Source: an uncultured Porphyromonas sp. | GTDB taxonomy: Bacteria; Bacteroidota; Bacteroidia; Bacteroidales; Porphyromonadaceae | Direction of reading: 5' to 3' | Assembly: GCA_934364985.1 (NCBI GenBank) | Contig: CAKRMU010000001.1 | Location: forward strand, 1 to 64,000 | Length of the DNA: 64,000 bases | Shown here: positions 1-9,395 of the stretch, piece after piece | How positions within the stretch are numbered: the first letter of the stretch is position 1 | Layout: every line of letters starts with the position of its first letter | Program-made: the position numbers and the translations under genes | Notes under the pieces: generated by a model | Seen by the model: only the letters and a program-made list of their open reading frames with translations | Told to the model about the DNA's origin: nothing | The model's database searches: none

Positions 1-61
1 TTTAAATGGCAACAAGCCTTCGTTTACGCATATGACAATAAATGGAAAATGATAGACTGGG

Positions 62-134
<73 letters not shown>

Positions 135-154
135 ATTGCTAAATTATTTTCGCA

Positions 155-162
155 CAAAGGTA
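155..162 (-). promoter_or_regulatory. -7 promoter element for tRNA-Thr
   Basis: TACCTTTG on the minus strand matches the Bacteroidota -7 consensus TAnnTTTG. It ends about 20 bases before the mature 5' end of the tRNA. No clear -33 TTG was seen at the expected distance. Confidence 0.6.
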
Positions 163-349
163 CCTATTATTTGCTACACTATGGCATATTTCTATTCTTT
201 TTTAATCCCATTAGATCGTCAACTGAGTAACCGTGAATAATTTATACATGATGTTACCTCATCTTGTCGTAAAACGGGCAAAGAATTCTGTATGCTTAGG
301 TGATGTGAGCTATTTGTATGATGGTCTATTGTGGTTATATCGTGCTAAT
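163..349. other. non-coding stretch
   Basis: I see no gene here. The reading frame that crosses the tRNA from about position 42 is a tRNA artefact, and nothing recognisable is encoded between the tRNA promoter and the repeat cluster that follows. Confidence 0.5.
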
Positions 350-458
350 ACTGGATATGCGGTATTCGCCGAGACGAATTCTTGGTATTAGCTTCGACGG
401 ATACCCTATATTCGCCGTGACGAATACCAATACTACCATAAAGGAATATCAAATATCC
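350..458. repeat. intergenic palindromic repeat cluster A
   Basis: The stretch holds two copies of a short palindromic core: ATTCGCCGAGACGAAT at 364-379 and ATTCGCCGTGACGAAT at 410-425. They are flanked by GGTATT and AATACC half-sites, and a further GGAATATC/AATATCC pair lies at about 442-458. The same core and half-sites recur in other long gaps of this window (around 34.4 and 40.9 kb). A 61-codon open frame across the cluster has no protein-like features and is not called. Confidence 0.7.
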
Positions 459-791
459 ATCCGCAACATTTCCTATTTAGATGCTATATCGCTCACATAT
501 TAACCTTTTAAAAGTGAAGATTCTCGTATATTCAGCCTTGACTTGTTATTTCGCCCCTTCATCTTCATCACTTGCCACGATTGTTTGCGGAGTCTATGAA
601 GATATGTCAGAAATGAAAACTCAAAAACGAAATATCCTATGCTAATTGCTTAATAAAAAGTTATTGTACAAGTCTGACATAGGAAATTATTACTTTGAAC
701 CTAAGTCGCGAAATCAAGGAGAATGGAGAGGTTTTGCCGATTGTCATTATTTTGAGTAGGAGTATAGGTCATTTGAGTAATGAAATGGTCC
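459..791. other. non-coding stretch
   Basis: There is no supported gene, no tRNA and no clear hairpin with a T-run in this stretch. It separates repeat cluster A from the promoter of the beta-barrel gene. Confidence 0.5.
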
Positions 792-840
792 GCTTCGGTA
801 GCATAACCCTTGCGGAGTGCCGAAGCACCTGCTACCTTTG
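792..840 (+). promoter_or_regulatory. promoter with overlapping inverted repeat, upstream of beta-barrel gene
   Basis: A -33 TTG (810-812) and a -7 TACCTTTG (833-840) are separated by 20 bases, which fits the Bacteroidota promoter pattern. The inverted repeat GCTTCGG (792-798)/CCGAAGC (820-826) brackets the -33 element and may be an operator or a transcript hairpin. The predicted start site lies about 70 bases before the ATG at 921. Confidence 0.6.
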
Positions 841-920
841 TGCTGTAATTGAATGACCTGGCGATGATAGTTAGGTGAATTGGAACAATAATTTAGTAAC
901 GAATAAGAAAAGAAAAAGTT

Positions 921-1634
921 ATGAAACGACAGATGATGACGATCGCCATCGGTGTAATGATGGGATTACTGGGAAATTTTGCAATGGCACAAAGTAATGT
1001 GTCGCTTGATTATGGAGTGAAGGCAGGTGTGAACTGCGGTCGCTTGGCACTAAGTGATGACTTCAAGGTGCTTGATAGCAAGATGAAGGTAGGTGCTGAC
1101 TTTGGTGGATTTATGAGGATCAACCTACACCAAAATTTCGCTATTCAGCCAGAGCTGGAGTTTTACTACCGTGGTACTGGGCTAAAGGCGGGAATTGCCG
1201 GAAAGGAGTACGAGAACAAGATCAATCAATGGGGTATGCAGATCCCTGTATATGCCCTTGGTAAAGTAGCTGTTGGCAATGGTTTACTTTATGGTGGTGT
1301 AGGCCCTTTTGTGAGTGTAGGATTCTCTGCTAAGACTGATGAAATTGAGGTGTTGGGCAAACTGGCAAAGATAGATCCAATAGACCTCTATGAGGAGCAC
1401 AATGATAAGTCAGCTCTCCAGAGATGGGATGTGGGTGTTGCCTGTCAACTAGGTTATGAATTTGCTAATGGTATCCTGATCAATGCAGGATATAAGTATG
1501 GCTTTATCAATCAGGTGGACGACCTGAAGACCTCTGTAAATAATGTCACTTCGAAGTTGGGAATGCCTTTAGAGAGTGACGACTACAAGGCTAATGCCAG
1601 TGTGCTGACCGTGGGAGTAGGATACCGCTTCTGA
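921..1634 (+). CDS. outer-membrane beta-barrel protein (PorT/OMP_b-brl-like)
   Basis: This 237-residue protein has an N-terminal signal peptide of about 24 residues with a probable signal peptidase I site after AMA. The mature part is rich in alternating aromatic and small residues, as in beta strands, and it ends in a terminal phenylalanine (VGVGYRF), the usual outer-membrane insertion signal. These traits fit the small 8-strand beta-barrel proteins common in Bacteroidota, whose individual roles are mostly unknown. It has its own promoter and is followed by strong hairpins, so it is probably transcribed alone. The adjacent two-component pair downstream could control it or be influenced by it, but that is inference from position. 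Confidence 0.8.
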   Translation: MKRQMMTIAIGVMMGLLGNFAMAQSNVSLDYGVKAGVNCGRLALSDDFKVLDSKMKVGADFGGFMRINLHQNFAIQPELEFYYRGTGLKAGIAGKEYENKINQWGMQIPVYALGKVAVGNGLLYGGVGPFVSVGFSAKTDEIEVLGKLAKIDPIDLYEEHNDKSALQRWDVGVACQLGYEFANGILINAGYKYGFINQVDDLKTSVNNVTSKLGMPLESDDYKANASVLTVGVGYRF

Positions 1635-1653
1635 TCTAAGCCATCATTAAATA

Positions 1654-1735
1654 AGACTCTAAAGAGTCTGATGAGTCGTGCCACTATGCCCCTCTTCATG
1701 TGTGGAAATGGGGGAGTGTGTGGTGGCAAGGCTCG
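1654..1735 (+). other. hairpins downstream of beta-barrel gene
   Basis: A perfect short hairpin GACTC-TAAA-GAGTC (1654-1667) is followed by a long imperfect stem. In that stem GTGCCAC and CCCC near 1680 pair with GGGG and GTGGTGGCA near 1710-1730. There is no T-run after either stem, so this may be a processed 3' end or an attenuating structure rather than a classical intrinsic terminator. Confidence 0.45.
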
Positions 1736-1745
1736 TTACTTTATA

Positions 1746-1753
1746 TTACCTTT
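1746..1753 (+). promoter_or_regulatory. -7 element upstream of sensor kinase
   Basis: TACCTTTG is an exact TAnnTTTG match, 44 bases before the kinase ATG. A -33 TTG at the usual spacing is not obvious, so the promoter may need an activator. Confidence 0.5.
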
Positions 1754-1797
1754 GTTAGAGATCGATAGGGAAGGAAATGGTATAGTTTGAAGCAGAG

Positions 1798-2931
1798 ATG
1801 GAAGCGAAGAGTATTTGGAAAAGAAGTCATTTGAGCAGGCGAAAGGGTCGGGATTTTATATTCCTAAGCACAGAGCGTAGAAGTGTATGGTTGGCGATGT
1901 TGATTGTGAGCTTTTTGCTTGCTTTTGTGATGCTATCGTCATCGATCTATTATTATAGTTTGCTTGATGAAAGCCAGCAGATTGATTTTGGGTCGATCTT
2001 GTCGTTCAACTTTTTTGCTTCGCTTTTGTTGAATATGCTCTTCTTCTACCTGCTCCTTTCGATCCAGTCTTGGACGATCAATAGGTATAATATCCGCCAA
2101 TATCAGTTTTGGTTGATTTTACTAGCCCTTTTAGCCGGAATGGTTTGGTTATCACCCTACTTATCAAGATTGCAACGATGGTGGTTTAGGGACGACCTCA
2201 ATTACCATACCTATGCTACATTATTGTATGTAAAAGACTTGGTAATCTTGGTAGTGACCTTCCTCTTCTCAATGATCATTTACTTGATGAAGCAAAACCA
2301 CGTAGCTATGATGGAAATGCAGGAGTTGGATTTAGAAAGATTGCAAAATAGATACACAGCACTTAAAAACCAAATGAATCCGCACTTTCTTTTTAATAGT
2401 CTTAATACACTTGTAGGTTTGATAGGTAGAGATGACGAAAAGGCAACGGAATATGTAGAGGAGTTGGCAGCAGTCTTCCGACACTCAATGTGCGACAAAA
2501 TGGTGGTGAGACTCTCAGAGGAAAGAGAGTTAGTGAAGTCGTACCTCTACCTAATGTGTCTTCGCTACTATGATGGGCTAAAGGTAGAGTGGGGGATAGA
2601 TCAGGATTATCTCGACTACTTCGTTATTCCTTCTGGCTTGCAGATCCTTGTGGAGAATGCGATTAAGCACAATATTGCGAGTAGTAAGACGCCTCTTACC
2701 ATTTCGATTCTTACTGAAGGGGGACGATTGGTAGTGGAGAATCCTTTGCAACTAAGAGAGCAAGTTGCCTCCAGTAGTAGTGGGGTGGGTTTGGATAATC
2801 TTATGGAGCAGTATCGATTGGTATTTGGTAAAGATATTGAAATCGTTTCAAGGGGTGGAACGTTTAGAGTGTCCTTGCCTTTAATAGATAGTTTGAATGA
2901 ATTAGCACCCCGTGCAAAGTCACTCTTATGA
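1798..2931 (+). CDS. LytS/YehU-family sensor histidine kinase
   Basis: This 377-residue inner-membrane kinase has four hydrophobic segments, at about residues 32-53, 68-90, 104-122 and 143-164. They are followed by a short coiled-coil-like linker. The His_kinase (PF06580) box is KNQMNPHFLFNSLN, with the predicted phospho-acceptor His at residue 196. The ATP-binding half has an N-box (LVENAIKHN, about 284-292) and a G-box (SSGVGLDNL). No periplasmic sensor domain of any size is present, so it probably senses within or near the membrane. It overlaps the response-regulator gene by four bases (ATGA), so the two are translationally coupled. The cognate signal cannot be read from the sequence. Confidence 0.9.
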   Translation: MEAKSIWKRSHLSRRKGRDFIFLSTERRSVWLAMLIVSFLLAFVMLSSSIYYYSLLDESQQIDFGSILSFNFFASLLLNMLFFYLLLSIQSWTINRYNIRQYQFWLILLALLAGMVWLSPYLSRLQRWWFRDDLNYHTYATLLYVKDLVILVVTFLFSMIIYLMKQNHVAMMEMQELDLERLQNRYTALKNQMNPHFLFNSLNTLVGLIGRDDEKATEYVEELAAVFRHSMCDKMVVRLSEERELVKSYLYLMCLRYYDGLKVEWGIDQDYLDYFVIPSGLQILVENAIKHNIASSKTPLTISILTEGGRLVVENPLQLREQVASSSSGVGLDNLMEQYRLVFGKDIEIVSRGGTFRVSLPLIDSLNELAPRAKSLL

Positions 2932-3701
2932 AGGTCATTATAGTAGAGGATGAGTATTTTACAGCAAAGCACCTTGAGTCGTTACTCAATGAGGGGGGTA
3001 GAGATGTAGAAGTTCTTGATATCCTGCAAAGTGTTGAGGAGTGTGAGGAGTGGTGGAAATCAAATGATGAGCCCGATCTCGCCTTTATGGATATTCACTT
3101 GGCGGACGGAGAGGTCTTTTCGCTCTTTGATCGAGTAGAGGTTACGTGTCCCATCATTTTTACTACAGCGTATGAGGAGTATGCCCTAAAGGCCTTTGAA
3201 GTGAATAGTATCGACTATCTACTGAAGCCGATCAAAGCAAGTGATTTGGAACGTGCCTTGAAAAAGATTGAGTACTTTGGAAGAAATGGTGAGAAGGTAG
3301 ATAATCAAATGGTGATGAGCCAATTGATGGCGGCTCTTGGCAACTCTCCTATGAGCTACAAGAGTCATTTACTTGCCCCTTTTAGAGATAAGCTCTTGCC
3401 CATATCTGTGGATAAAATTGCCTACATACGCTCTGAGAATAAAGCATGTGTGGTGGTAACGACCGATAAAAGGGAGTTTGCCATGGATCTTTCATTGGAG
3501 AAAATGGGCGAAGAGCTGAATCCCAAGCTTTTCTTTAGAGCCAATAGACAGTATATAGTGGCTCATAGTGCTATAGTGAGTATGTCTGTATGGTTTGGAG
3601 GGAAGCTAATGGTAGCACTCTCAGTACCTACCCCCGAAGCTATTGTTGTAAGTAAATCCAAAAATAGGGAGTTTCGGGAATGGTATCAAGGTTTTTCGTG
3701 A
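2928..3701 (+). CDS. LytTR-family response regulator
   Basis: The protein has 257 residues. The N-terminal receiver domain has the acidic pocket (VEDE, residues 7-10), the phospho-acceptor Asp55 in FMDIHLADG and the conserved Lys in LLKPI. The C-terminal part from about residue 150 is a LytTR DNA-binding domain; the motifs DKIAYIRSENK and FFRANRQYIV are typical. It pairs with the overlapping LytS-type kinase. Genes for a tripartite efflux pump start 50 bases after its stop codon, so the pump is a plausible target, but no LytTR direct-repeat operator was identified. Confidence 0.92.
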   Translation: MKVIIVEDEYFTAKHLESLLNEGGRDVEVLDILQSVEECEEWWKSNDEPDLAFMDIHLADGEVFSLFDRVEVTCPIIFTTAYEEYALKAFEVNSIDYLLKPIKASDLERALKKIEYFGRNGEKVDNQMVMSQLMAALGNSPMSYKSHLLAPFRDKLLPISVDKIAYIRSENKACVVVTTDKREFAMDLSLEKMGEELNPKLFFRANRQYIVAHSAIVSMSVWFGGKLMVALSVPTPEAIVVSKSKNREFREWYQGFS

Positions 3702-3751
3702 CCTTTTTAGTTACTTATTGAGTTAGTGTAAGTAAATTTTTAGTGTAAATT

Positions 3752-5152
3752 ATGTTTCGGAAATATTATATAGGGATTTCCTATTGTCTATTTGTAGCAA
3801 TGGCGATCTCTATGGGAGATGTTGTGGCTCAAGAGCCAGTATCGCTCTCATTAGAGAAGTGTCGTGAAATGGCTTTGAACCATAATAGAGAGATACAGAT
3901 AGCGGAGTCAGATGTGATCGCCTCGGAGTATTTAGTAAAGTCGGCAAAGACGAAGTATCTGCCTCGAATCGACTTTACAGGGGGTTGGATAAATCCTGGA
4001 GATAGGGCATTGAAGCCTTTTGCCATTGACTTTAATATTCCTGGAGTAACGCCTCCAGGGCTTTCGTTGCCATTGGACTTTATCAGTATTGCACCTCAAG
4101 AGGTGTACACTGGTGGCTTTGTACTAAAGCAACCTATCTTTATGGGTATGAAGATTGTTGAGGCAAATAAAATGGCTGGCTTTACTTCAGAGTTGGCTCA
4201 CGAAAAAGTAAAACTGACGGGAGCCGAGGTGTTGACGATGGTGGATGAGGCTTATTGGAGAGTGGTATCGGTAGAGGAAAAGGTGTCACTGGCAAAGAGC
4301 TACAAATCTTTACTTGAACGATTTGTACAGGATCTACAAAACCTTTATGCCGAAGGAATGATTACCAAGAATGAAGTACTCAAAGTACAGGTAAAGCAAA
4401 ACGAGGTGGAGCTATCACTCCTGAAGGCTGAGAATGGTTTAGTTCTTTCCAAGATGCTATTGGGTCAGATGATTGGTGTAGATGCTGATCAAATCATTTT
4501 GGATAAAGATGTAATTAGTGAAGAGGAGCTGAGCAGTCGCCTCATTGCATTGACTGATACGTTTGCTGTAGAGCGTGCTGAGGTGACGATGCTTCGAAAT
4601 AAGGTGGCGATCACGCAGTCTGCCAAAAAGATGGTGCAGTCACAATTTATGCCCAATGTGTTTTTAACTGCTGGCTACAATTGGATTAGCCCCAATCTAT
4701 ACAAAGGTACCCAAAACAACCTCGGTGGCGATTGGATGATCGGAGTAGGGATGCAGATCCCTATACTCACGTGGGGGGACCGGCTACATCAAGTTCATAT
4801 AGCTGAGCAACAAGTAGAGAAAGCCCAATTAGAGCTTCAAGAGGCTCAGGAAAAGATTGGTTTGCAGGTTCAGCAGAATAGATTTAAGCATATCGAAGCC
4901 CTAAAGAAGATGGAGCTGACCAAGCTCTCTAAGGAACAAGCAGAGGAAAATCTACGAGTCGCTATGAATAATATGCTTGAGGGAATGAATGGCATTAGGG
5001 ACATCTTAGAGGCTCAAGCGATGTGGGAAAGTGCCACATCGGCTGATATTGATGCGAGGGTGGAGGCTGCAGTAACTCTATCACAGCTGGAGAAGTCTAC
5101 TGGTCTACTCTATAAGTATATAGAGGCTTATCATCAAAAAACAAATAGATAA
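3752..5152 (+). CDS. TolC-family outer-membrane efflux channel
   Basis: The protein has 466 residues and a signal peptide of about 26 residues ending VVA-QE. It has the two-fold repeated OEP (PF02321) architecture: long amphipathic helices around residues 140-220 and 360-440 and beta-strand segments rich in Gly, Asn and Trp. The length is normal for the family. It forms the outer-membrane exit duct of the pump with the adaptor and RND transporter encoded next, separated by only 14 and 4 bases, which shows a single operon. The arrangement resembles the XepCAB xenobiotic pump described in Porphyromonas gingivalis; orthology is inferred from order only. Confidence 0.9.
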   Translation: MFRKYYIGISYCLFVAMAISMGDVVAQEPVSLSLEKCREMALNHNREIQIAESDVIASEYLVKSAKTKYLPRIDFTGGWINPGDRALKPFAIDFNIPGVTPPGLSLPLDFISIAPQEVYTGGFVLKQPIFMGMKIVEANKMAGFTSELAHEKVKLTGAEVLTMVDEAYWRVVSVEEKVSLAKSYKSLLERFVQDLQNLYAEGMITKNEVLKVQVKQNEVELSLLKAENGLVLSKMLLGQMIGVDADQIILDKDVISEEELSSRLIALTDTFAVERAEVTMLRNKVAITQSAKKMVQSQFMPNVFLTAGYNWISPNLYKGTQNNLGGDWMIGVGMQIPILTWGDRLHQVHIAEQQVEKAQLELQEAQEKIGLQVQQNRFKHIEALKKMELTKLSKEQAEENLRVAMNNMLEGMNGIRDILEAQAMWESATSADIDARVEAAVTLSQLEKSTGLLYKYIEAYHQKTNR

Positions 5153-5166
5153 ATAGTCATTGAAAT

Positions 5167-6243
5167 ATGTACTTCAAAGGAAAAAAGCAGATTTGGCTAC
5201 CAGCATTATTATTGGTTTTAATGGGTAGCATTGTCTCTTGTAACAAGAATAGCGGGAATGAACAGACGTCAGAGTCCGACAAAGTAGTGCCTGTAACAAT
5301 TGTTCAAGTAAAGGAGATGACTTTCACACCGAATATCCGATTTTCGGGTAGTGCTGAGGCGTCTAAGAGTGCCAACTTAGGTACTGCATTACCAGGTAGA
5401 GTGGAGCGTATTCACTATGCCAAAGGAAGCTATGTGCCACAGGGTGCCCTGATTGTAGAGATGTCGGATGAGATGCTCTTACAAGCTCAGATTGAGAATG
5501 ATGCAATTAAGCGTGACTTTGAGCGCGTGACAAGACTTCGTGAAAAGGAGAGTATTAGCCAGATGGATTACGAACACGCCAAGGCTAAGTATGAGGCCTC
5601 TGTGGCGAAGGTGGCTATGTTGAAAAAGAACACCTCTATCACCGCACCATTTAGTGGAGTAATTACAGAGATATTAATCAATGAGGGAGAGACTTATGCT
5701 TTTACTCCAAGCCTAAGTAATGATCTTAAACTGGTGAGCGGCATCATAGAGCTACAGCAGATGAATCCACTGAGAGTGACTATCGAAGTGAACGAAAAGG
5801 AGCTAAGCTATATTGAGCGAGGTCAAGCTGCATTTATTATTTTTGATGCCTATCCAGACCAAGTGGTGGAGGGTAAGGTATCTTTCATATCACCTGCTCT
5901 TTCGCCAATGTCACGCACTGCTTCTATTGAGGTGAATATACCCAATAGCAATGGTACTTTCAAGCCTGGAATGTACTGCAACGTCTCTATTGCACTTCCA
6001 GAGCGAGAGGGTCTTTTTGTGCCACTCAATGCCATTTATCGTTTGGCAGGTACAGGGGATGAGTACCTATTTAAGGTTAATGCTGATGATACTACCATTA
6101 GTCGCATCTCTGTAACCCGTGGAGAGATAAGCAATGGGTGGGTCTACGTTGAGAGTAGTGACATTAAGAGTGGTGACTCGGTGGTGATTGATGGTAAGAA
6201 TAAGCTCAGTGATGGTTCGAAAATAAATATCGTAAAGAAGTAA
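5167..6243 (+). CDS. RND efflux periplasmic adaptor (membrane fusion lipoprotein)
   Basis: This 358-residue protein has a lipoprotein signal ending in the lipobox GSIVSC, so it is anchored through Cys25. The order is: a split biotinyl-lipoyl domain (VERIHYAKGSYVPQGALIVE and the later ITAPFSGVITEI), a short alpha-hairpin of about 60 residues between them, a beta-barrel domain, and a membrane-proximal C-terminal domain. It bridges the inner-membrane RND transporter to the TolC-like channel. It sits between those two genes in a tight operon. Confidence 0.92.
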   Translation: MYFKGKKQIWLPALLLVLMGSIVSCNKNSGNEQTSESDKVVPVTIVQVKEMTFTPNIRFSGSAEASKSANLGTALPGRVERIHYAKGSYVPQGALIVEMSDEMLLQAQIENDAIKRDFERVTRLREKESISQMDYEHAKAKYEASVAKVAMLKKNTSITAPFSGVITEILINEGETYAFTPSLSNDLKLVSGIIELQQMNPLRVTIEVNEKELSYIERGQAAFIIFDAYPDQVVEGKVSFISPALSPMSRTASIEVNIPNSNGTFKPGMYCNVSIALPEREGLFVPLNAIYRLAGTGDEYLFKVNADDTTISRISVTRGEISNGWVYVESSDIKSGDSVVIDGKNKLSDGSKINIVKK

Positions 6244-6247
6244 GCAT

Positions 6248-9200
6248 ATGAAGCTACCTGAATTTGGTGTAAAAAGACCTATTGCCACCGCCATGATCTT
6301 CGTGGCAATTATGGTGATCGGTGTGTTTTCACTATTTAAATTGCCTCTAGACCTAATGCCGAATATTGAGTTTCCTTCCCTCACGGTAATTACGGTCTAT
6401 CCTGGAGCCTCAGCAGTGGAGGTGGAGGAGCAAGTCTCCAAGCCATTGGAAGCGGTGCTTTCGGCTGCAGAGAATCTGGTGGAGATTAAGTCTATCTCTA
6501 AGGAAAATGTCTCTTTTATTCAACTTCGTTATGAGTGGGAGGAGGACGTAACGGTCGCTGCAAATAACGCTCGTGACCTCTTGGAGCTTGCTAAGTCACG
6601 ATTGCCTTCTCAGGCTTATACTCCGATTATTTACAAGATCAATGCCTCAATGATGCCTATTCTCGGCATTGCCATTAATGCTGATGAAAACTACAACGGG
6701 TTAGAGGAGATTGTGGAGGATAAGATTGCCTCCCCACTAAGAAAGGTGGATGGTGTAGGTACCGTGATTTATCTTGGGCAGCCAGAGCGAGAAATCCGTG
6801 TGGAGATCGACCCTACTCGTATGCAAGGGTATGGATTGTCTGTAGCTCAGATCTCTATGATGCTCAAGGCAAATAATGTCAACGTTCCTGCTGGTTTTGT
6901 TTCGGAAAGTGCTTATGACTTTTCTGTGCGTATGCCAGGAAAGTATGAGAGCGTGGAAGAGATAGAGAATACTATGATCAAGGCGGTCAACGGCAATGTG
7001 GTTCGTTTGAAGGACGTAGCAATAGTAAAGGACACTTTCAAGGAAACAGATGCTTCGGCTTTCAACCACATAGGTCAAGGAATTGCCTTATTGGTGCAAA
7101 AACAGTCGGGTGCCAATACGGTGGATGTAACGAATGCCGTACGTGATAAGATCTCCAGTATTCACGGCGACTTGCCTTCTGACGTACAGATCTTTGAAGT
7201 GATTGGTTCGGACGAGTTAGTTACTGCATCGGTGAATAACTTGAGCTCATCCATCTGGTATGCTTTGATATTTGTAACGCTGGTGGTATTGCTCTTCCTA
7301 AGAGAGTGGAAATCGAGCTTGATCGTTTTCCTTACCATGCCTGTCTCACTGATTTCTGCCTTTATTGTGATGGATCTGCTCGGTTATACCATCAATATTT
7401 TCTCGTTGGTAGCACTTGTGATAGCGATAGGCATGGTGGTGGATAATGCCATTGTGGTACTTGAGAATGTGACTCAGCATATAGAGAGTGGAGCGAGGCC
7501 AAAGCAGGCAGCGATGTTTGGAGCCTCAGAGATGGGACTAGCGATTGCTGCCTCTACTTTGACCACCATCGTAGTATTCTTACCATTAGTATTTATGGGT
7601 GGTATTGTGGGTGTAATGTTTAAGCAATTGGCAATACTTACGGTAGTCTGCCTTATTACTTCACTTTTTACTGCACTAACGCTTACTCCAATGCTCTCAA
7701 GTGTGTTACTGAAGCCCGCATCTCGTGGAGGAGAAGAGCGAAAGCATGGTAAACTTTACAATTGGAGCGAACGAATGTTTGAGCGTATTGAGCAGAGATA
7801 CCATAGATTCCTTGGATGGGCAGTATTCCACAAGGGGATTACACTTGGTAGTGCTCTAATCATCTTTATCCTCGTGCTATTACTTGGAAAATCAGTAGGT
7901 ACCGACTATATCCCCGATATTGACGCCGGTTCTATTTCTATTCAGTTTGAGACAGAACAAGGAACCTCACATGCTGTTACTGAGCAGGTGGGTAATCAGA
8001 TTGTTAAGCTAATTGAAGAGCAAGTCCCTGAGGTGACTGAGGGTGGAATTGCCAGTATTTGTGGTCAAACCTCTGATGGTGCTCTAACAGCTGTCGGATT
8101 TAAGGAGGGTAAGAATATCGGTACCATTTTTTGTCACCTAAAGCCAGTGGATGAGCGTAGCAGAAGTAGCCAAGAGATAGCCAATGATATCCGTCCACTT
8201 GTGGAGTCAATTCCAGAAATTGAGAAGGTAACCGTATCGGGTGGTAGTGCAATGGCTACCGCACTCACTGGAAACAAAGCCCCTATTGAATTCGTTATTT
8301 TCGGTAAAGATATTGATGAGATGAATAAAGTGGCACTCAGTTTGGAGAAGAAGGTGAAGGAGTATCCAGAGTTTACAAATGTTGAGGCTCTCGTCTCATC
8401 TGGTAATCGTGAGGTGCATATTGTGGTGGATAAGGATAAAGCCGCACAAATGGCACTTAGTCCTGGGATGATTGGTATCCAGGTGCGTGAAAATCTATAT
8501 GGTGCCGATGCTGGCGTCTTTACAGATGATGGTCGCGACTATGATATCAAGATTCAGTATGCTCCAGACTACCGTCACTCTATTAATAAGCTCAAGGAGA
8601 TTCAAGTGACTAACTTGCTTGGGCAGCAAGTGCCGCTGATCGCGGTGGCAGATCTACAGGAGAAGGATGGACCTGTGGAGATTGAGCGAATGACACAGCA
8701 AAGATATGTAAAAGTGACAGCTGACCTCAATGGTATCTCCCTTGGTGATGGAGCCAAGATAGCAGAGGATATTATCGAGACTACCAATACCCCAGAAAAC
8801 ATCAACATTTCTCTTGGTGGGCAAGTGGAGGATCAAAGCGATACCTTCTCTTCGTTAGCTACCATTTTCGTGATCGGCTTGATGCTTGTATTTATGGTGA
8901 TGGCAGCTCAGTTCGAATCACTGTTAGATCCATTTATCATCTTCTTTGCTATTCCTTTCACTTTGGTAGGTGTTATTCTTGCCTTTTTAATTACAGGGAC
9001 TACTCTCAGTGTAGTCACCTTCATTGGGCTAATTATGCTGGTGGGTATCGTGGTAAATAATGGTATTGTACTGGTCGATTATACCAATATGCTTGTACAG
9101 CGAGGATATAGCATTCGTGACGCTGTGATGGATGCGGGTCGCTCACGTTTACGCCCTGTTTTGATGACTTCCATGACGACCATCCTTGGTATGCTTCCAA

Positions 9201-9394
9201 TGGCTCTTAGTACTGGGATGGGGAAGGAGATGTATGCTCCGCTTGGGATTACCATTATTGGTGGTTTGCTGATCTCAATGTTGGTTACCCTCATATTGGT
9301 GCCTACAGCTTATGCCTTTATGCATCAGCGTAGACTCAATCGAGAGCGTAGAATTTTTAGAATGAAAAGAAATAGTAGTGAGAGTAATGAATGA
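6248..9394 (+). CDS. RND-family efflux transporter (AcrB/HAE1 type)
   Basis: This 1048-residue protein has the full two-fold RND architecture: TM1 at about 13-30, a large periplasmic porter/docking loop, TM2-6 at about 335-490, TM7 near 535, a second periplasmic loop, and TM8-12 at about 870-1030. The TM4 motif GMVVDNAIVVLEN carries the paired acidic and Asn residues of the proton relay. VGIVVNNGIVLVDY occupies the equivalent place in the second half. It exports hydrophobic or amphipathic compounds using the proton gradient; the substrate cannot be deduced. Its stop codon is immediately next to, or overlaps, the start of the small PII-like gene that follows. Confidence 0.95.
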   Translation: MKLPEFGVKRPIATAMIFVAIMVIGVFSLFKLPLDLMPNIEFPSLTVITVYPGASAVEVEEQVSKPLEAVLSAAENLVEIKSISKENVSFIQLRYEWEEDVTVAANNARDLLELAKSRLPSQAYTPIIYKINASMMPILGIAINADENYNGLEEIVEDKIASPLRKVDGVGTVIYLGQPEREIRVEIDPTRMQGYGLSVAQISMMLKANNVNVPAGFVSESAYDFSVRMPGKYESVEEIENTMIKAVNGNVVRLKDVAIVKDTFKETDASAFNHIGQGIALLVQKQSGANTVDVTNAVRDKISSIHGDLPSDVQIFEVIGSDELVTASVNNLSSSIWYALIFVTLVVLLFLREWKSSLIVFLTMPVSLISAFIVMDLLGYTINIFSLVALVIAIGMVVDNAIVVLENVTQHIESGARPKQAAMFGASEMGLAIAASTLTTIVVFLPLVFMGGIVGVMFKQLAILTVVCLITSLFTALTLTPMLSSVLLKPASRGGEERKHGKLYNWSERMFERIEQRYHRFLGWAVFHKGITLGSALIIFILVLLLGKSVGTDYIPDIDAGSISIQFETEQGTSHAVTEQVGNQIVKLIEEQVPEVTEGGIASICGQTSDGALTAVGFKEGKNIGTIFCHLKPVDERSRSSQEIANDIRPLVESIPEIEKVTVSGGSAMATALTGNKAPIEFVIFGKDIDEMNKVALSLEKKVKEYPEFTNVEALVSSGNREVHIVVDKDKAAQMALSPGMIGIQVRENLYGADAGVFTDDGRDYDIKIQYAPDYRHSINKLKEIQVTNLLGQQVPLIAVADLQEKDGPVEIERMTQQRYVKVTADLNGISLGDGAKIAEDIIETTNTPENINISLGGQVEDQSDTFSSLATIFVIGLMLVFMVMAAQFESLLDPFIIFFAIPFTLVGVILAFLITGTTLSVVTFIGLIMLVGIVVNNGIVLVDYTNMLVQRGYSIRDAVMDAGRSRLRPVLMTSMTTILGMLPMALSTGMGKEMYAPLGITIIGGLLISMLVTLILVPTAYAFMHQRRLNRERRIFRMKRNSSESNE

Positions 9395-9395
9395 G

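Noticed and set aside
1..61. Open frame running in from the left edge into the tRNA
   Set aside because: About 20 codons before the tRNA show no recognisable protein and the frame continues only as tRNA artefact; it could be the end of an unseen gene, but I cannot support it.
318..503. 61-codon open frame over repeat cluster A
   Set aside because: It lies in the palindromic repeats, has no family features and no ribosome-binding site.
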